A stretch of DNA of 64,000 nt, from the NCBI RefSeq assembly GCF_900114435.1, contig NZ_FOZK01000002.1, positions 248,001 through 312,000 of the forward strand, given 5' to 3'. Under the pieces are notes generated by a model that did not search any database, was not told the DNA's origin, and saw nothing but the letters and a program-made list of their open reading frames with translations. The position numbers and the translations under genes were made by a program. This DNA is from Halomicrobium zhouii. GTDB taxonomy: Archaea > Halobacteriota > Halobacteria > Halobacteriales > Haloarculaceae. Below, one piece after another: positions 43,145 to 51,537 of the stretch. Within the stretch, counting starts at the first letter, position 1. The number at the start of each line of letters is the position of its first letter.

Positions 43145-43411
43145 TTATTTTTCTTTGGAGGCGGTTTTCCTGCTGGTGTTCTGTTGCTGGCCTCCAGAGA
43201 CGGGATCACAGCTATGCCGGATACGAGAGGATTCGCAGGATCCCCACGACCGAGGAACGTAGCCGTGTTCTTCGATCGAGTCGGCGTAGCCGCGAAGCAA
43301 GCCAACGAGAACGAGTTCCGGAACGTCGTCCGTGGCCTGGTCTCCGAGCCAGCATTCGAGTGACTGTGCAACCTGTTCGAACTGCTCGTCGTCGAGGTCG
43401 GTAGTTGCCAT
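43145..43411 (-). CDS. Small acidic protein, unknown
   Basis: 88 residues: DLDDEQFEQVAQSLECWLGD, then DVPELVLVGLLRGYADSIEE and a basic, probably disordered tail. No family recognised. It has its own promoter with a GC hairpin between TATA box and predicted start site (43442-43473), like the promoter family of neighbouring genes. Confidence 0.6.
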   Translation of the reverse strand: MATTDLDDEQFEQVAQSLECWLGDQATDDVPELVLVGLLRGYADSIEEHGYVPRSWGSCESSRIRHSCDPVSGGQQQNTSRKTASKEK

Positions 43412-43441
43412 GAATACCTCGCAGGCGGCGAAAGGCAGCTA

Positions 43442-43473
43442 GCGCCTGCGCCCATCGCAGGCGCAAATAAACC
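43442..43473 (-). promoter_or_regulatory. TATA box with downstream inverted repeat (variant)
   Basis: Minus strand: GGTTTATTT (43473-43465), then GCGCCTGC-GATGGGC-GCAGGCGC (8-bp stem), then 30 bases to the ATG. Same architecture as the CCCC/GGGG motif at neighbouring genes but a different stem sequence, pointing to a different regulator. Confidence 0.55.
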
Positions 43474-43549
43474 TGCGAGCCACGTTCTACTGGTAGAGAA
43501 GCGTAGCGTCGGTCAGAGCTGGTCCAGGGGTTCGAGGTACGTCAGCAGC

Positions 43550-43906
43550 TCATCCGTCTACGCCGTCGACGACGGCGTGTTCCAACCACTCGTCCATGTC
43601 CTCTTCGCCGAACCGCTCGTTCGCAGTCCGGGTACTCTCGGCGAATCCAGCGTACGATGCGATGTCGTCCTCGCCAAGCGCCCAGTAATTCCCCTTGTGA
43701 CGAACGAGGTCGCGGTCTTCGAGACGCGAGAGGACGACGCTGATACTGCCCTTCTTGACGCCCGTTCCCTCACAGATCTCGCTCTGGGTGAACGCCTGGT
43801 CCGGGTGCGAAGCGAGGAATCGCATGACTCGCTCGGCGTTTGTGGGACCGCTCTCGTGGAGTCGGTCCCCCGAGGTAGATTCGAAGGTGTCGATGTCGAT
43901 GGGCAT
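43550..43906 (-). CDS. Winged-helix (MarR-like) regulator
   Basis: 118 residues. NAERVMRFLASHPDQAFTQS, EICEGTGVKKGSISVVLSRL and EDRDLVRHKGNYWALG form a clear winged helix with wing. The C-terminal 35 residues are acidic. Just after its stop an in-phase-looking tail (DELLTYLEPLDQL) may be the end of a deleted partner gene, as many haloarchaeal members are followed by a toxin. Confidence 0.75.
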   Translation of the reverse strand: MPIDIDTFESTSGDRLHESGPTNAERVMRFLASHPDQAFTQSEICEGTGVKKGSISVVLSRLEDRDLVRHKGNYWALGEDDIASYAGFAESTRTANERFGEEDMDEWLEHAVVDGVDG

Positions 43907-43952
43907 GTGTATTTCTTGTCGTGTGTTGTATTAGGCGTATTGGCGTATTTCT

Positions 43953-44894
43953 CTATTCACTGGAGCCTCGTTCTCCGTCGACTGCGTCGATGATCCGCTC
44001 GGCCGTCCGACTGATACGACCGAGTCGGTCGGTGATGGCATCGCTGTCGTCCCCGTCCCACGCTGCGAGGTAGAACGCAGAGTTGCTCGCGTCGAGGTCG
44101 AAGTGGCGACCGACCACGTAGGCGACGGCCTCAGCCTCGACCTCCCGCTTCGAGCGCTCCGTCGCGTCGTCGACGTCTCCGTGGAGAAGAGCGTGGGCGT
44201 ATTCGTGGACCAGCGTCGTCGCCAGGTCGGCGTCGTTCTCGACCTCCTGGACTTCGACGACTGGTGCACCGCCGTCGGTGTCGTACTGACACACGCCCTT
44301 CGCGTCGCCATGTGACCACTCGTGCTTCGGAACGAGTCGAACGTCGATGCCGAGTTCCGTGGCTGCCTCGAGGAGCTCGGAGACGAGGTCACCGGCGTCG
44401 CCGGTCGCCTCGGTGTCGAGTTCAGGGAGGGACTCACCCTCCGTCTGCGAAATGTCGAAGACGGTCGTCGGCCGGAACCCGACGAGTCCCTTCGACCACT
44501 CCTCTGGTGCCGTCTCGTCGTACTCGCAGTCGATCTGCTCGTGATACGACGGCGCGTTCTCGCACTCCGGACACCGCGTCGTGACGATTGGCGCCCAGAT
44601 CCAGATGGCCGACTCACCTTCCTTCACGTGTCGGTCGAACTCTGACTGCCAGGTGTGGTAGCCCGCGACTTTCGTCGCTTCGGGGCACTGTGCCTTGATG
44701 AGGAGCGTATTCCGGTACGAGTAGTAGTGGAACCGCGACTGGACGTCCAGCCACGCCTGGAACTGCTCGCTTGCCGCGGCCTCGTCGGTTAGATCTGCGA
44801 GGTCTTCGACCCACTCGGTGATCGTACTGTGCATCTCGTCGTCACGAGTCTCCTTATCGTCGAAGGAGACCCGCTGCTCTACTTGCGAACTCAT
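43953..44894 (-). CDS. ardC: ArdC-like anti-restriction protein
   Basis: 313 residues from the ATG at 44894. N-terminal ArdC-type single-strand DNA-binding domain (FHYYSYRNTLLIKAQCPEAT, VAGYHTWQSEFDRHVKEGES), a Cys pair insert (CPEC), and a C-terminal zincin metallopeptidase with HEYAHALLH and a downstream Glu in KREVEAEAVAYVVG. ArdC proteins protect incoming plasmid DNA from restriction in the recipient, which fits the transfer operon. Expressed from inverted-repeat promoter copy 4. Confidence 0.85.
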   Translation of the reverse strand: MSSQVEQRVSFDDKETRDDEMHSTITEWVEDLADLTDEAAASEQFQAWLDVQSRFHYYSYRNTLLIKAQCPEATKVAGYHTWQSEFDRHVKEGESAIWIWAPIVTTRCPECENAPSYHEQIDCEYDETAPEEWSKGLVGFRPTTVFDISQTEGESLPELDTEATGDAGDLVSELLEAATELGIDVRLVPKHEWSHGDAKGVCQYDTDGGAPVVEVQEVENDADLATTLVHEYAHALLHGDVDDATERSKREVEAEAVAYVVGRHFDLDASNSAFYLAAWDGDDSDAITDRLGRISRTAERIIDAVDGERGSSE

Positions 44895-44917
44895 TGTTAG
44901 AGTGCGAAGGCCTGAAT

Positions 44918-44950
44918 GCCCCGCACCCCTCTCGGGGGACGATAAAACGC
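44918..44950 (-). promoter_or_regulatory. TATA-plus-inverted-repeat promoter, copy 4 (ardC)
   Basis: Minus strand: CGTTTTATCG, then a CCCC...GAGAGGGGTGC-GGGG repeat, 23 bases before the ardC ATG. The 85 bases upstream of the TATA box are also similar to the relic at 926-1010, so a larger control region is conserved. Confidence 0.7.
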
Positions 44951-45115
44951 CGTTAGCGAAGCTGGGCTGGAAGTTGGTGAACAAGCCGGTTAGAACTCCC
45001 TAGTAAGTCTACGGACGGAACGATATGTCTCAGTTGAACCTGTTTTATGTGATAGTGTTTGGTGTGAAATACCCGTCCCGTGCGTATGCGAAAGGATTGA
45101 TTCAGACAGGTGCAG

Positions 45116-45286
45116 TTAGAATATCTCCACCAGTTCGAAGAGCGAGTAAACGATGGCACTAACCCCGAACACGAGTCCGATGGTTCCTAATAGTTGATTC
45201 CGCGGTACGACAGTCGTTTGAGAAATAACCAATACGGCCATGAGCATGACGAGAACGGCCAACAGTCGATCTGTTCGATTGGACAT
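45116..45286 (-). CDS. Small two-helix membrane protein
   Basis: 56 residues from the ATG at 45286. Two membrane helices (LLAVLVMLMAVLVIS and LLGTIGLVFGVSAIVYSLF) with a short loop. No family recognised; size and topology are like small plasmid-borne membrane proteins. Confidence 0.55.
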   Translation of the reverse strand: MSNRTDRLLAVLVMLMAVLVISQTTVVPRNQLLGTIGLVFGVSAIVYSLFELVEIF

Positions 45287-45356
45287 ACCACACCCATCCA
45301 ACCTGTTCAATGTGAACTGTTCGATACTCCTATTGTATTGTTCGAGAGGCAGTCTC

Positions 45357-45405
45357 AACCAATAAGCCCCGAAAGAGCGGTGTTTGTGTCGATGACGAGG
45401 GGCCT
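45357..45405 (-). pseudogene. VapC (PIN) toxin remnant
   Basis: Immediately after the antitoxin stop the minus strand reads RPLVIDTNTALSGLIG and then stops. This is the first strand of a PIN nuclease with its catalytic Asp; everything after it is gone. Confidence 0.65.
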
Positions 45406-45628
45406 ACTGTCCTGCCAGCCGTTCTGCGACATTGCTATCGATCAACTCCGCGAGTTCGTCGACGTCTTCGTCGGTCAGTTCGCTGTCTGAGGTGAGCCGA
45501 TTCATCATCTCGAGATCGTCGATTTTCTCCTCGAACGCACTGCGGGCGATTTCGGACCAGTTGATCTCGGGATGGTCCTCCATCTGTGCTTTGAGGTCGT
45601 CGTCGACGTTGATGGTTACTGTAGGCAT
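45404..45628 (-). CDS. VapB-like antitoxin
   Basis: 74 residues. PTVTINVDDDLKAQMEDHPE is a short N-terminal strand plus helix of ribbon-helix-helix type, followed by INWSEIARSAFEEKIDDLEM and an acidic helix for toxin binding. The paired PIN toxin is reduced to 16 codons. A palindrome (GACATATGTC) 36 bases upstream may be its operator. Confidence 0.75.
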   Translation of the reverse strand: MPTVTINVDDDLKAQMEDHPEINWSEIARSAFEEKIDDLEMMNRLTSDSELTDEDVDELAELIDSNVAERLAGQ

Positions 45629-45663
45629 GGTGATTCGCTCCTTGACTCAGACGAAGGTGCTAT

Positions 45664-45673
45664 GACATATGTC
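45664..45673. promoter_or_regulatory. Palindromic operator candidate of the VapB-like gene
   Basis: GACATATGTC is a perfect 10-base palindrome between the promoter region and the antitoxin start. Ribbon-helix-helix antitoxins bind such short palindromes. Confidence 0.4.
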
Positions 45674-45754
45674 TATTGTGGGGACTGTAATTTCTGTGTT
45701 CACTGCGTTCGGCTGCTAATTCTGACGTGATCAGCTGGAATGTGCGGGTTCGAT

Positions 45755-45787
45755 CACCCCTCGCCCCTGTCGGGGGCGATAAAATAG
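45755..45787 (-). promoter_or_regulatory. TATA-plus-inverted-repeat promoter, copy 5
   Basis: Minus strand: CTATTTTATCG, then GCCCC-CGACA-GGGGC and GAGGGGTG. It is followed by about 70 bases shared with the relic at 814-885, then the VapB-like gene at 45628. The long leader is conserved between the two copies, although the relic has no gene. Confidence 0.6.
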
Positions 45788-45934
45788 CGTGGGAGGAGCC
45801 CGGACGCTCAAACGCTCGTTTGTGCCATGGGAAGTATATTTGCTGCCGATGGTGATGGATAGCTACAGACAGTCAGGCGCACCACAATGAAACAACGCCA
45901 GAATACGTTCCGAACGGCTTCGGCCGCCCAGGTA

Positions 45935-46891
45935 ATGCCCCGGCGAACGCTATTAACGTCGACGGCCTCCCTGCTCCCAGTTGCCCTGGCCGGCTGCCAG
46001 ACTGGGCCCGCAACCAGCGGTAACTTCGTTGACGAAGTCCCGACTGCCAGCTTTCAGATGAACCCCGTTACCGATGCCGAACTCCCGGAGAAGGTTCTCT
46101 ACTCTCTCCAGTCGTATCCGGACGAGGATCGTGATGCAGCACTACTCAAGCGGATACGCGACGGTGGGGCGACGACTGAGGGGACGCGGCCCCCGCTCCC
46201 AGCTAACCGGCACATCGCGACCGACGATGCAGTGGTCGAACTGTCGAAAGAGGTCGTCGACGAGACGCCGGCGACGACGTACTCTGTCAAAGTCGACATC
46301 GTCCAGGATTCGATCCAGGACGATGAAGCGATCCGGTTCGCAGATCTGCCCGAGGTTGACCGAACTGTCTTTTCCGATAAGGGGCTCGCCGACGGCGACG
46401 TCGTCGGCATCGGGACGACGCTCCTGTATACCCACGAGGAACGCAAGCAGTCCGTCCTCGTTCCCGAGTCCGAGTACTCCTACATCGTCTGGGAGAACGG
46501 TGCCGAGGCCGAGTGGGTCGTCGACGACAGCTACGAGACGTCGCTGAAGACCTACGACTATTCGGCCAACGAGGTCGCCACGGCAGCGGCGTACGGCCAG
46601 GTGATGCGCGAGCGATTCGCATTCGAATTTGCTGACCTCTCCAGCGAGCAACGAGAGATCGTGGAGACGGCTATCAGCGACGAGCGATACGTCGTCGGAC
46701 CTGATGAGACGCCGCCCGAGCCACTCGTTGACCTCGCCGACCAGTTTCGTCCACAGGAACAGGCCAAGGGCCTCGACGAATCCCGCGAAGACGGCCTGGG
46801 TGGGCCGTACATCGTCCGCTACGAGGGAGAGATCTACTGGACTACGTTCGACGTCAATGACGAATCGTTTGCAACGTCGACGCCGAGCTGA
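45935..46891 (+). CDS. Lipoprotein of unknown function
   Basis: 318 residues from ATG 45935 (ATG 45887 is in frame). Signal MPRRTLLTSTASLLPVALAGC with lipobox LAGC. The ectodomain is acidic and mixed alpha/beta (YIVWENGAEAEWVVDDSYET; EQREIVETAISDERYVVGPD). No enzymatic motif or family recognised. It is the only plus-strand gene in this part of the region and converges with the 208-residue gene. Confidence 0.65.
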   Translation: MPRRTLLTSTASLLPVALAGCQTGPATSGNFVDEVPTASFQMNPVTDAELPEKVLYSLQSYPDEDRDAALLKRIRDGGATTEGTRPPLPANRHIATDDAVVELSKEVVDETPATTYSVKVDIVQDSIQDDEAIRFADLPEVDRTVFSDKGLADGDVVGIGTTLLYTHEERKQSVLVPESEYSYIVWENGAEAEWVVDDSYETSLKTYDYSANEVATAAAYGQVMRERFAFEFADLSSEQREIVETAISDERYVVGPDETPPEPLVDLADQFRPQEQAKGLDESREDGLGGPYIVRYEGEIYWTTFDVNDESFATSTPS

Positions 46892-46900
46892 GTGAGGAAG

Positions 46901-47527
46901 TTACGTAGTGTCGCGGTGGACGTGGATCTCTGCGTCGTCGTGGACCCACGCCTGGAGTTTCTCGATCATGTACGTCCGTGCCTCGTCCTCGTCGAAGACG
47001 TCCCTGTCGAGCATGTCTCGCGTGATCGATCGCAATGCGCGAAGCCGACCACGAAGGATGCCATCGCCGACTGGTTCGCCGTCGTTCCACCGGACCGGGA
47101 CGAGTGCACCGTTGCCGACAGTGGCACCCTCGTTCGTGCGATGGGCGACGTGATCCATCGCGAAGGAGAACGTCCGGTAGGCGGTGACGTCGAACTCTCG
47201 ATCGACGACGTAGAACGCTTCGTGGGTGAGATAGTAGAGACGCTCCGCACAGATTGTTTCCAGCGTGAGGGCGATTGCGTTCGGTTCCATCTCGACCGGC
47301 GTCGCTCGGTACCGACCGCTGTCCACGGCGATACCGGCGCCGTCGGATTTGACTTCCAGCATCAGCTCCAGCCGGTTGCGCTGGTCGGAACTCGGGACTG
47401 TCCCGCCGAACGGCGTTTCGGCTGTGATGTCCGTCGCCAGCCGGAGTTTGTACGCGCCTTCGTGTGAGTAGTGCAAGTTGTATCGTCCGTCAGGTCGCTC
47501 GTACGCGACCAGTGCTCTGTGTGCCAT
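46901..47527 (-). CDS. Conserved plasmid-associated protein (DUF6735-like)
   Basis: 208 residues: MAHRALVAYERPDGRYNLHY, SHEGAYKLRL, a central charged region and the C-terminal SITRDMLDRDVFDEDEARTY segment that is duplicated at 1685-1853. I recall this N-terminus from haloarchaeal DUF6735 proteins but no function is established. Expressed from inverted-repeat promoter copy 6. Confidence 0.7.
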   Translation of the reverse strand: MAHRALVAYERPDGRYNLHYSHEGAYKLRLATDITAETPFGGTVPSSDQRNRLELMLEVKSDGAGIAVDSGRYRATPVEMEPNAIALTLETICAERLYYLTHEAFYVVDREFDVTAYRTFSFAMDHVAHRTNEGATVGNGALVPVRWNDGEPVGDGILRGRLRALRSITRDMLDRDVFDEDEARTYMIEKLQAWVHDDAEIHVHRDTT

Positions 47528-47544
47528 GATGTGCTGCGGGATTG

Positions 47545-47574
47545 CCCCCGCACCCCTCGGGGGGCGATAAAACG
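47545..47574 (-). promoter_or_regulatory. TATA-plus-inverted-repeat promoter, copy 6
   Basis: Minus strand: CGTTTTATCG then GCCCCC-CGAGGGGTGC-GGGGGC, 17 bases before the start of the 208-residue gene. The stem differs from copies 2 and 3 by compensating changes (GGCCCC/GGGGCC to GCCCCC/GGGGGC). Confidence 0.7.
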
Positions 47575-47874
47575 ACGGCGAGCACAGCTGTTGGAACAGT
47601 TCCTATTTCTGGAGACGGTGAAACATCATGAGATAGCGTAGCCTGACTGGACACCTCATTTCCAAAGTTCTACGATCGGGTTGATGAGACAAATTATACG
47701 GACCGTGATTTAGAGGAGCTATGGCCCCAGGTACAATCCCCCAGGAGGTTCTCTGTCTACGGCTCCAGAGATCAGGCTGGACTCAAACGTAATAGAATTG
47801 GTATATGTTCATGGCAATTCCGGGATATCGGTGCGTACTTTAATATACGGAGGAGGCTTCGCTTAGCCCAGTCA
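47575..47874. other. Intergenic region, boundary between two modules
   Basis: No gene. A TATA box (TTTAATATA, 47839-47847) lies about 30 bases before the HEAT gene ATG and predicts a leaderless mRNA. The module with inverted-repeat promoters ends here. Confidence 0.45.
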
Positions 47875-49167
47875 ATGGGAATTCGTCGAGTCCTGAAAGC
47901 CCTCTTCAACTCATCGAGTACGTCTTCCTCGAATTCAATCAGTGCCGGCAAACCTCCGTTTTACCGCAAAGAACCAGCAGACACGATTAGTACATCTGAC
48001 CGGGGAGAGCCTGTGCAATCCACACATCTGGACCGTGACAAACAGCCGGTGACCCATGTCGAGAATCTGGTTGTCGGTGATGGACGCGTCCGGCGTGATG
48101 CGATGATCGCTCTTGTTACAGCCGTTGAAGAGAGGCCCGAAGACGTTCTACCATGGCTTCCCGACTTGCTCAGAATCGTCGAAAATGGCGACCTTCAGGG
48201 GCGGGAGGAAGCAGCGATTGTTCTCGGGAAGGTAGCTGAATCACAGCCACATGAGATTGAGCCGCTGGCCAACCGTCTCGTCGACGTTTTGGATTCTGCC
48301 GATGAACGCGTGCAGGAGCAAATAGTTTGTATATTGACGAATGTGCATGTCGAATCACTTCCTGTAGACAGTTTAATAGAGATCTTCGAATCTGCTCAAA
48401 CTGACGCATGCGCCGCAACGTCGATACTCGGAAATGTTGCACGCCAAGCGCCCGATTTGATGCCTTCCGAACGAGTGCGCAGGGCCGCGGTTGAAGACTC
48501 CCCCGAGCTAAGGGCTCGAGCGCTGTATCTCCTCTTCATCCTCAAAGCGATGGATCACGGGGATTCGGAGATTGGACATGACGAGTTTGAAGAACTGCTT
48601 ACCGCCTACTCCAGTGAGACGTTAGACCGCTGGATTCGCGATTCCATAGGACGCCAGTATATTCAACTCCTTGGCGATCGAAACCATCCGAGGGAAAACC
48701 ATCGACGTCTATCTGTATCAAGATTGCCCAACGAGTTGCGTATCAATGTAGAATTCGCGGACCCAGAGCTATTTGACGTATCCACGGTTAAGAATCAACT
48801 ATCCGCAGAGTTTGCTGCCGAGGAGGTCACCATTGATGTATTTAAGGTGACCGAAGAGTCACAGCGGTCTACTGACGGACACAAGCAGGAAGGCTCGATT
48901 GCTACCGGGGGTGATCAGTCGGAACAGGAGAAGAACGATTCTCCGCAAAGCAGCCAGTCCTCATCCTCTAACCTAGATAGCACCGATCGAGCGTCGTCCC
49001 CTGAACAGACTCAAGATGCGCTACAGGCCAACTCTTCGGATGATTCAGTGAGTGATGCGCCTGCCGATTCCGAAGCTGAGAACGTCTCCCAGCGTGCGCA
49101 GGAGAGCATTGATTCACTTCTCGAAGAAACGTTTTCAGGTATAGACGAAGAAGACAGCGATTCGTAA
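47875..49167 (+). CDS. HEAT-repeat protein with acidic disordered tail
   Basis: 430 residues. Residues about 65-220 form HEAT-like helical repeats (DVLPWLPDLLRIVENGDLQG, REEAAIVLGKVAESQPHEIE, PLANRLVDVLDSADERVQEQ). About 270-320 is a small alpha/beta segment. The last 100 residues are Ser/Asp/Glu-rich. HEAT repeats act as scaffolds; no catalytic motif. GC is lower than in the transfer region. It neighbours an Mre11-like enzyme on the opposite strand. Confidence 0.7.
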   Translation: MGIRRVLKALFNSSSTSSSNSISAGKPPFYRKEPADTISTSDRGEPVQSTHLDRDKQPVTHVENLVVGDGRVRRDAMIALVTAVEERPEDVLPWLPDLLRIVENGDLQGREEAAIVLGKVAESQPHEIEPLANRLVDVLDSADERVQEQIVCILTNVHVESLPVDSLIEIFESAQTDACAATSILGNVARQAPDLMPSERVRRAAVEDSPELRARALYLLFILKAMDHGDSEIGHDEFEELLTAYSSETLDRWIRDSIGRQYIQLLGDRNHPRENHRRLSVSRLPNELRINVEFADPELFDVSTVKNQLSAEFAAEEVTIDVFKVTEESQRSTDGHKQEGSIATGGDQSEQEKNDSPQSSQSSSSNLDSTDRASSPEQTQDALQANSSDDSVSDAPADSEAENVSQRAQESIDSLLEETFSGIDEEDSDS

Positions 49168-49505
49168 CCAGCGAGCCGCCGCAAACTCCGGTTGTACTAA
49201 CGCACCACGTGAGGTTCTCCTGGGGACAGTAATGGCAACCGCTCCATCAACTAGCATTGTGTCAGGTCCCGATACGATATTGCTCATGATTAGCACCTTC
49301 TCCGACTTCGGCGCATGATAGTAGCCTGCCTGATGTGGCGCAAGACTGGGTCCGTAGGATTGGAGGAGATACCACGATCTCCAGGGCGAGGATATCCGTA
49401 TGGGCGGCTGAGTATCGTAATACCCAGGCTCGACAACTGATCTCTAGATAAATCACCAGCCATAGACCGTGCTGATACCGGTGACCACTTCGTCACAATG
49501 GACAG
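49168..49505. other. Intergenic region between convergent genes
   Basis: About 340 bases, no gene or clear hairpin found. Confidence 0.4.
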
Positions 49506-50744
49506 TTAGAGCGTCCGTCGATCAACAGAAAAATTCCCGTTGCTCCCGATTCGAATGCGGTTATAGCCAGCCGGGCGGTCACCGAAATACGAACTGATCG
49601 GAATCGTCGGACCCGCGTAGGAAACAGTCACACCGTTGATTTCTGTCTGCCACTCTCCATCGAAGGGCGGGCTGTGTTCGTGCCCAAGGAGAATAACGTC
49701 GAGAGAAACGTTTTGCTCGCGGATATTTGCGATCAAATCTGGGAACGATATCGGCCCTGGACGCTGGTGGAGGCACAGTATATTCAGTTCTGACGTATTC
49801 CGGTGGTCCAGCTTAATGTCGTCTGGGGACCAATCATCGAGTGTATAGCTACCCTGGATTTCATCGAATCCAATACCAGTCGAATCCACACCGAACACTG
49901 TAACGGCCGAATTGCCGATCCGGTCACCGGCCGATGAACAATGGACCGTCGTTTCCGACCCGGTGGCCGATTCGAGCCTACTCATGGCGTCGCCCGCGTG
50001 GGGGATGTCGCCGCCAGTAGCGAGTCGATCGTGGTCCCCCAGAATGTAGTAGAAGGGAATCCCCTCCTCGGCGAGTGATTCGAGCGCAGCAACTGCCGTA
50101 TCGAGTGTCTCCTGATCGACGTCGTGATCGAAGAGGTCCCCAGTGTGAATGACAGCATCTACCTCCTCGTCGATAGCCCTTTCGAGTACCGCTCGAAATC
50201 CTGCAAGACTGTCTGCATCGTCGACCCAGTGCGTATTGCCGCCTCCACCGGGTCTGGTACGGTTACGATATCCGAGGTGTGTATCGCTCACGTGAAAGAT
50301 CGTCAGCGGCTGTTGTGGGACAGTAAACTCCTCGAGCAGATGGTTTTCGACATTGAGTCCTCTGTCGACTGGCCAGAGCGGAAGTCGTCGTCCCGTTCTC
50401 GGGGCACATGGAATATGGAACGTCTCGTCCTGGTCAACGATGCCGAGCCATTCGAGCGGTTGACGCTCTTCGGTCGTGAGTTGCTCGGTTTCGATTGTCG
50501 CAAACGTGTCCTCACACTGCTCTCGGTATTCGCCCATCGAGAACTGGTTTCGCGCCGCTGTCGCTGCACCGAACTCGCCACGACGCTCATTGATCAGTTC
50601 CGCGTATCGATGGAGGAGAGAGTCTGAATAACCGGTAATCGACTCACGGGCATCGGCGAGACGTGAGACGGCCGTATAGAGATTCGAGAGTCCCTCGTAC
50701 GTGTCCGCAATCACGTCTGGTTCAATCGGGTCGCCGTTCGCCAC
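49506..50744 (-). CDS. Mre11/SbcD-like metallophosphoesterase
   Basis: 412 residues. The C-terminal 265 residues contain all phosphoesterase motifs: IFHVSDTHLGY, HTGDLFDH, ILGDHDR (GDHD in place of GNHD), a His in LCLHQRPG and LLGHEHSPPF. The first about 140 residues are helical and unique. Mre11-like enzymes cut DNA ends, often with an ATPase partner that is absent here, so a solitary defence or repair role is possible. Convergent with the HEAT gene. Confidence 0.82.
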   Translation of the reverse strand: MANGDPIEPDVIADTYEGLSNLYTAVSRLADARESITGYSDSLLHRYAELINERRGEFGAATAARNQFSMGEYREQCEDTFATIETEQLTTEERQPLEWLGIVDQDETFHIPCAPRTGRRLPLWPVDRGLNVENHLLEEFTVPQQPLTIFHVSDTHLGYRNRTRPGGGGNTHWVDDADSLAGFRAVLERAIDEEVDAVIHTGDLFDHDVDQETLDTAVAALESLAEEGIPFYYILGDHDRLATGGDIPHAGDAMSRLESATGSETTVHCSSAGDRIGNSAVTVFGVDSTGIGFDEIQGSYTLDDWSPDDIKLDHRNTSELNILCLHQRPGPISFPDLIANIREQNVSLDVILLGHEHSPPFDGEWQTEINGVTVSYAGPTIPISSYFGDRPAGYNRIRIGSNGNFSVDRRTL

Positions 50745-50925
50745 TATCCATCAGTTTTCGAATCGGGTATTATCAACACCGCCGATCTGATTCCTGTCGG
50801 TCCAAATGTGCTTCTGGCCATTGAACTATATGAGCAGGTCTTCGATCGCCTGCCGACCGTGTGTACATTCGAATGGTAACCAGTATCATGTCGTTTGAAT
50901 ATGCTCGGAATGGTTACTCCTGTGT

Positions 50926-51537
50926 ATGCGGATTCCGACCGGGGAGGAACTTCGAGACGCACGCACGGAACGTGGACTAACGCAAGCCGAACTCGCTGAA
51001 CGGGCCGACGTTTCACAACCGCTCATCGCCCGGGTAGAATCCGAAGACGTCGACTCTAGGCTCGGAACACTCCACTCAATCGTCTCGGCACTCAACGGCT
51101 CGGAGACTGCTTTCGAACAGGAAGAGGTCGAGCTCGTGATGCCGTCGGCGCTAAAAGACGCCAGAAAGCAGGCGGGGTTCACCCAGGGAGAACTGGCAGA
51201 GGTCGCAGGCGTCTCGCAGCCCTTGATCTCCCGAATTGAGCGTGAGGACGTGAACCCGCGTGCTTCGACGCTCCGGTCGTTGTTTGACCATCTGGATCCG
51301 GTGTCCGAAACGATCGATGACGGACCGACAGATTCGCCGGGATGGGAATCCGATAACGAGATTCTCGCGGAGATCGAATCCCAATTCGACGCTCTGTATG
51401 ACGATGACCGGTCCCCAGATTCTGGGAGTACGGACTCAGTGAACGAACTGAGCGAATGCCATAGCTGTGAAGTGGATCTAAGTGGGTATCCCAACCCGAC
51501 CTTCTGTCCGCACTGCGGTTCCGAACTCGATAGCTGA
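50926..51537 (+). CDS. Regulator with two Xre-type HTH domains and a zinc ribbon
   Basis: 203 residues. Two similar HTH units (LRDARTERGLTQAELAERAD ... ; LKDARKQAGFTQGELAEVAG ...), an acidic linker, and a C-terminal ribbon CHSCEVDLSGYPNPTFCPHC. A tandem pair can bind a direct-repeat operator as a monomer. Divergent from the phosphoesterase gene, so it could control it. Confidence 0.82.
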   Translation: MRIPTGEELRDARTERGLTQAELAERADVSQPLIARVESEDVDSRLGTLHSIVSALNGSETAFEQEEVELVMPSALKDARKQAGFTQGELAEVAGVSQPLISRIEREDVNPRASTLRSLFDHLDPVSETIDDGPTDSPGWESDNEILAEIESQFDALYDDDRSPDSGSTDSVNELSECHSCEVDLSGYPNPTFCPHCGSELDS

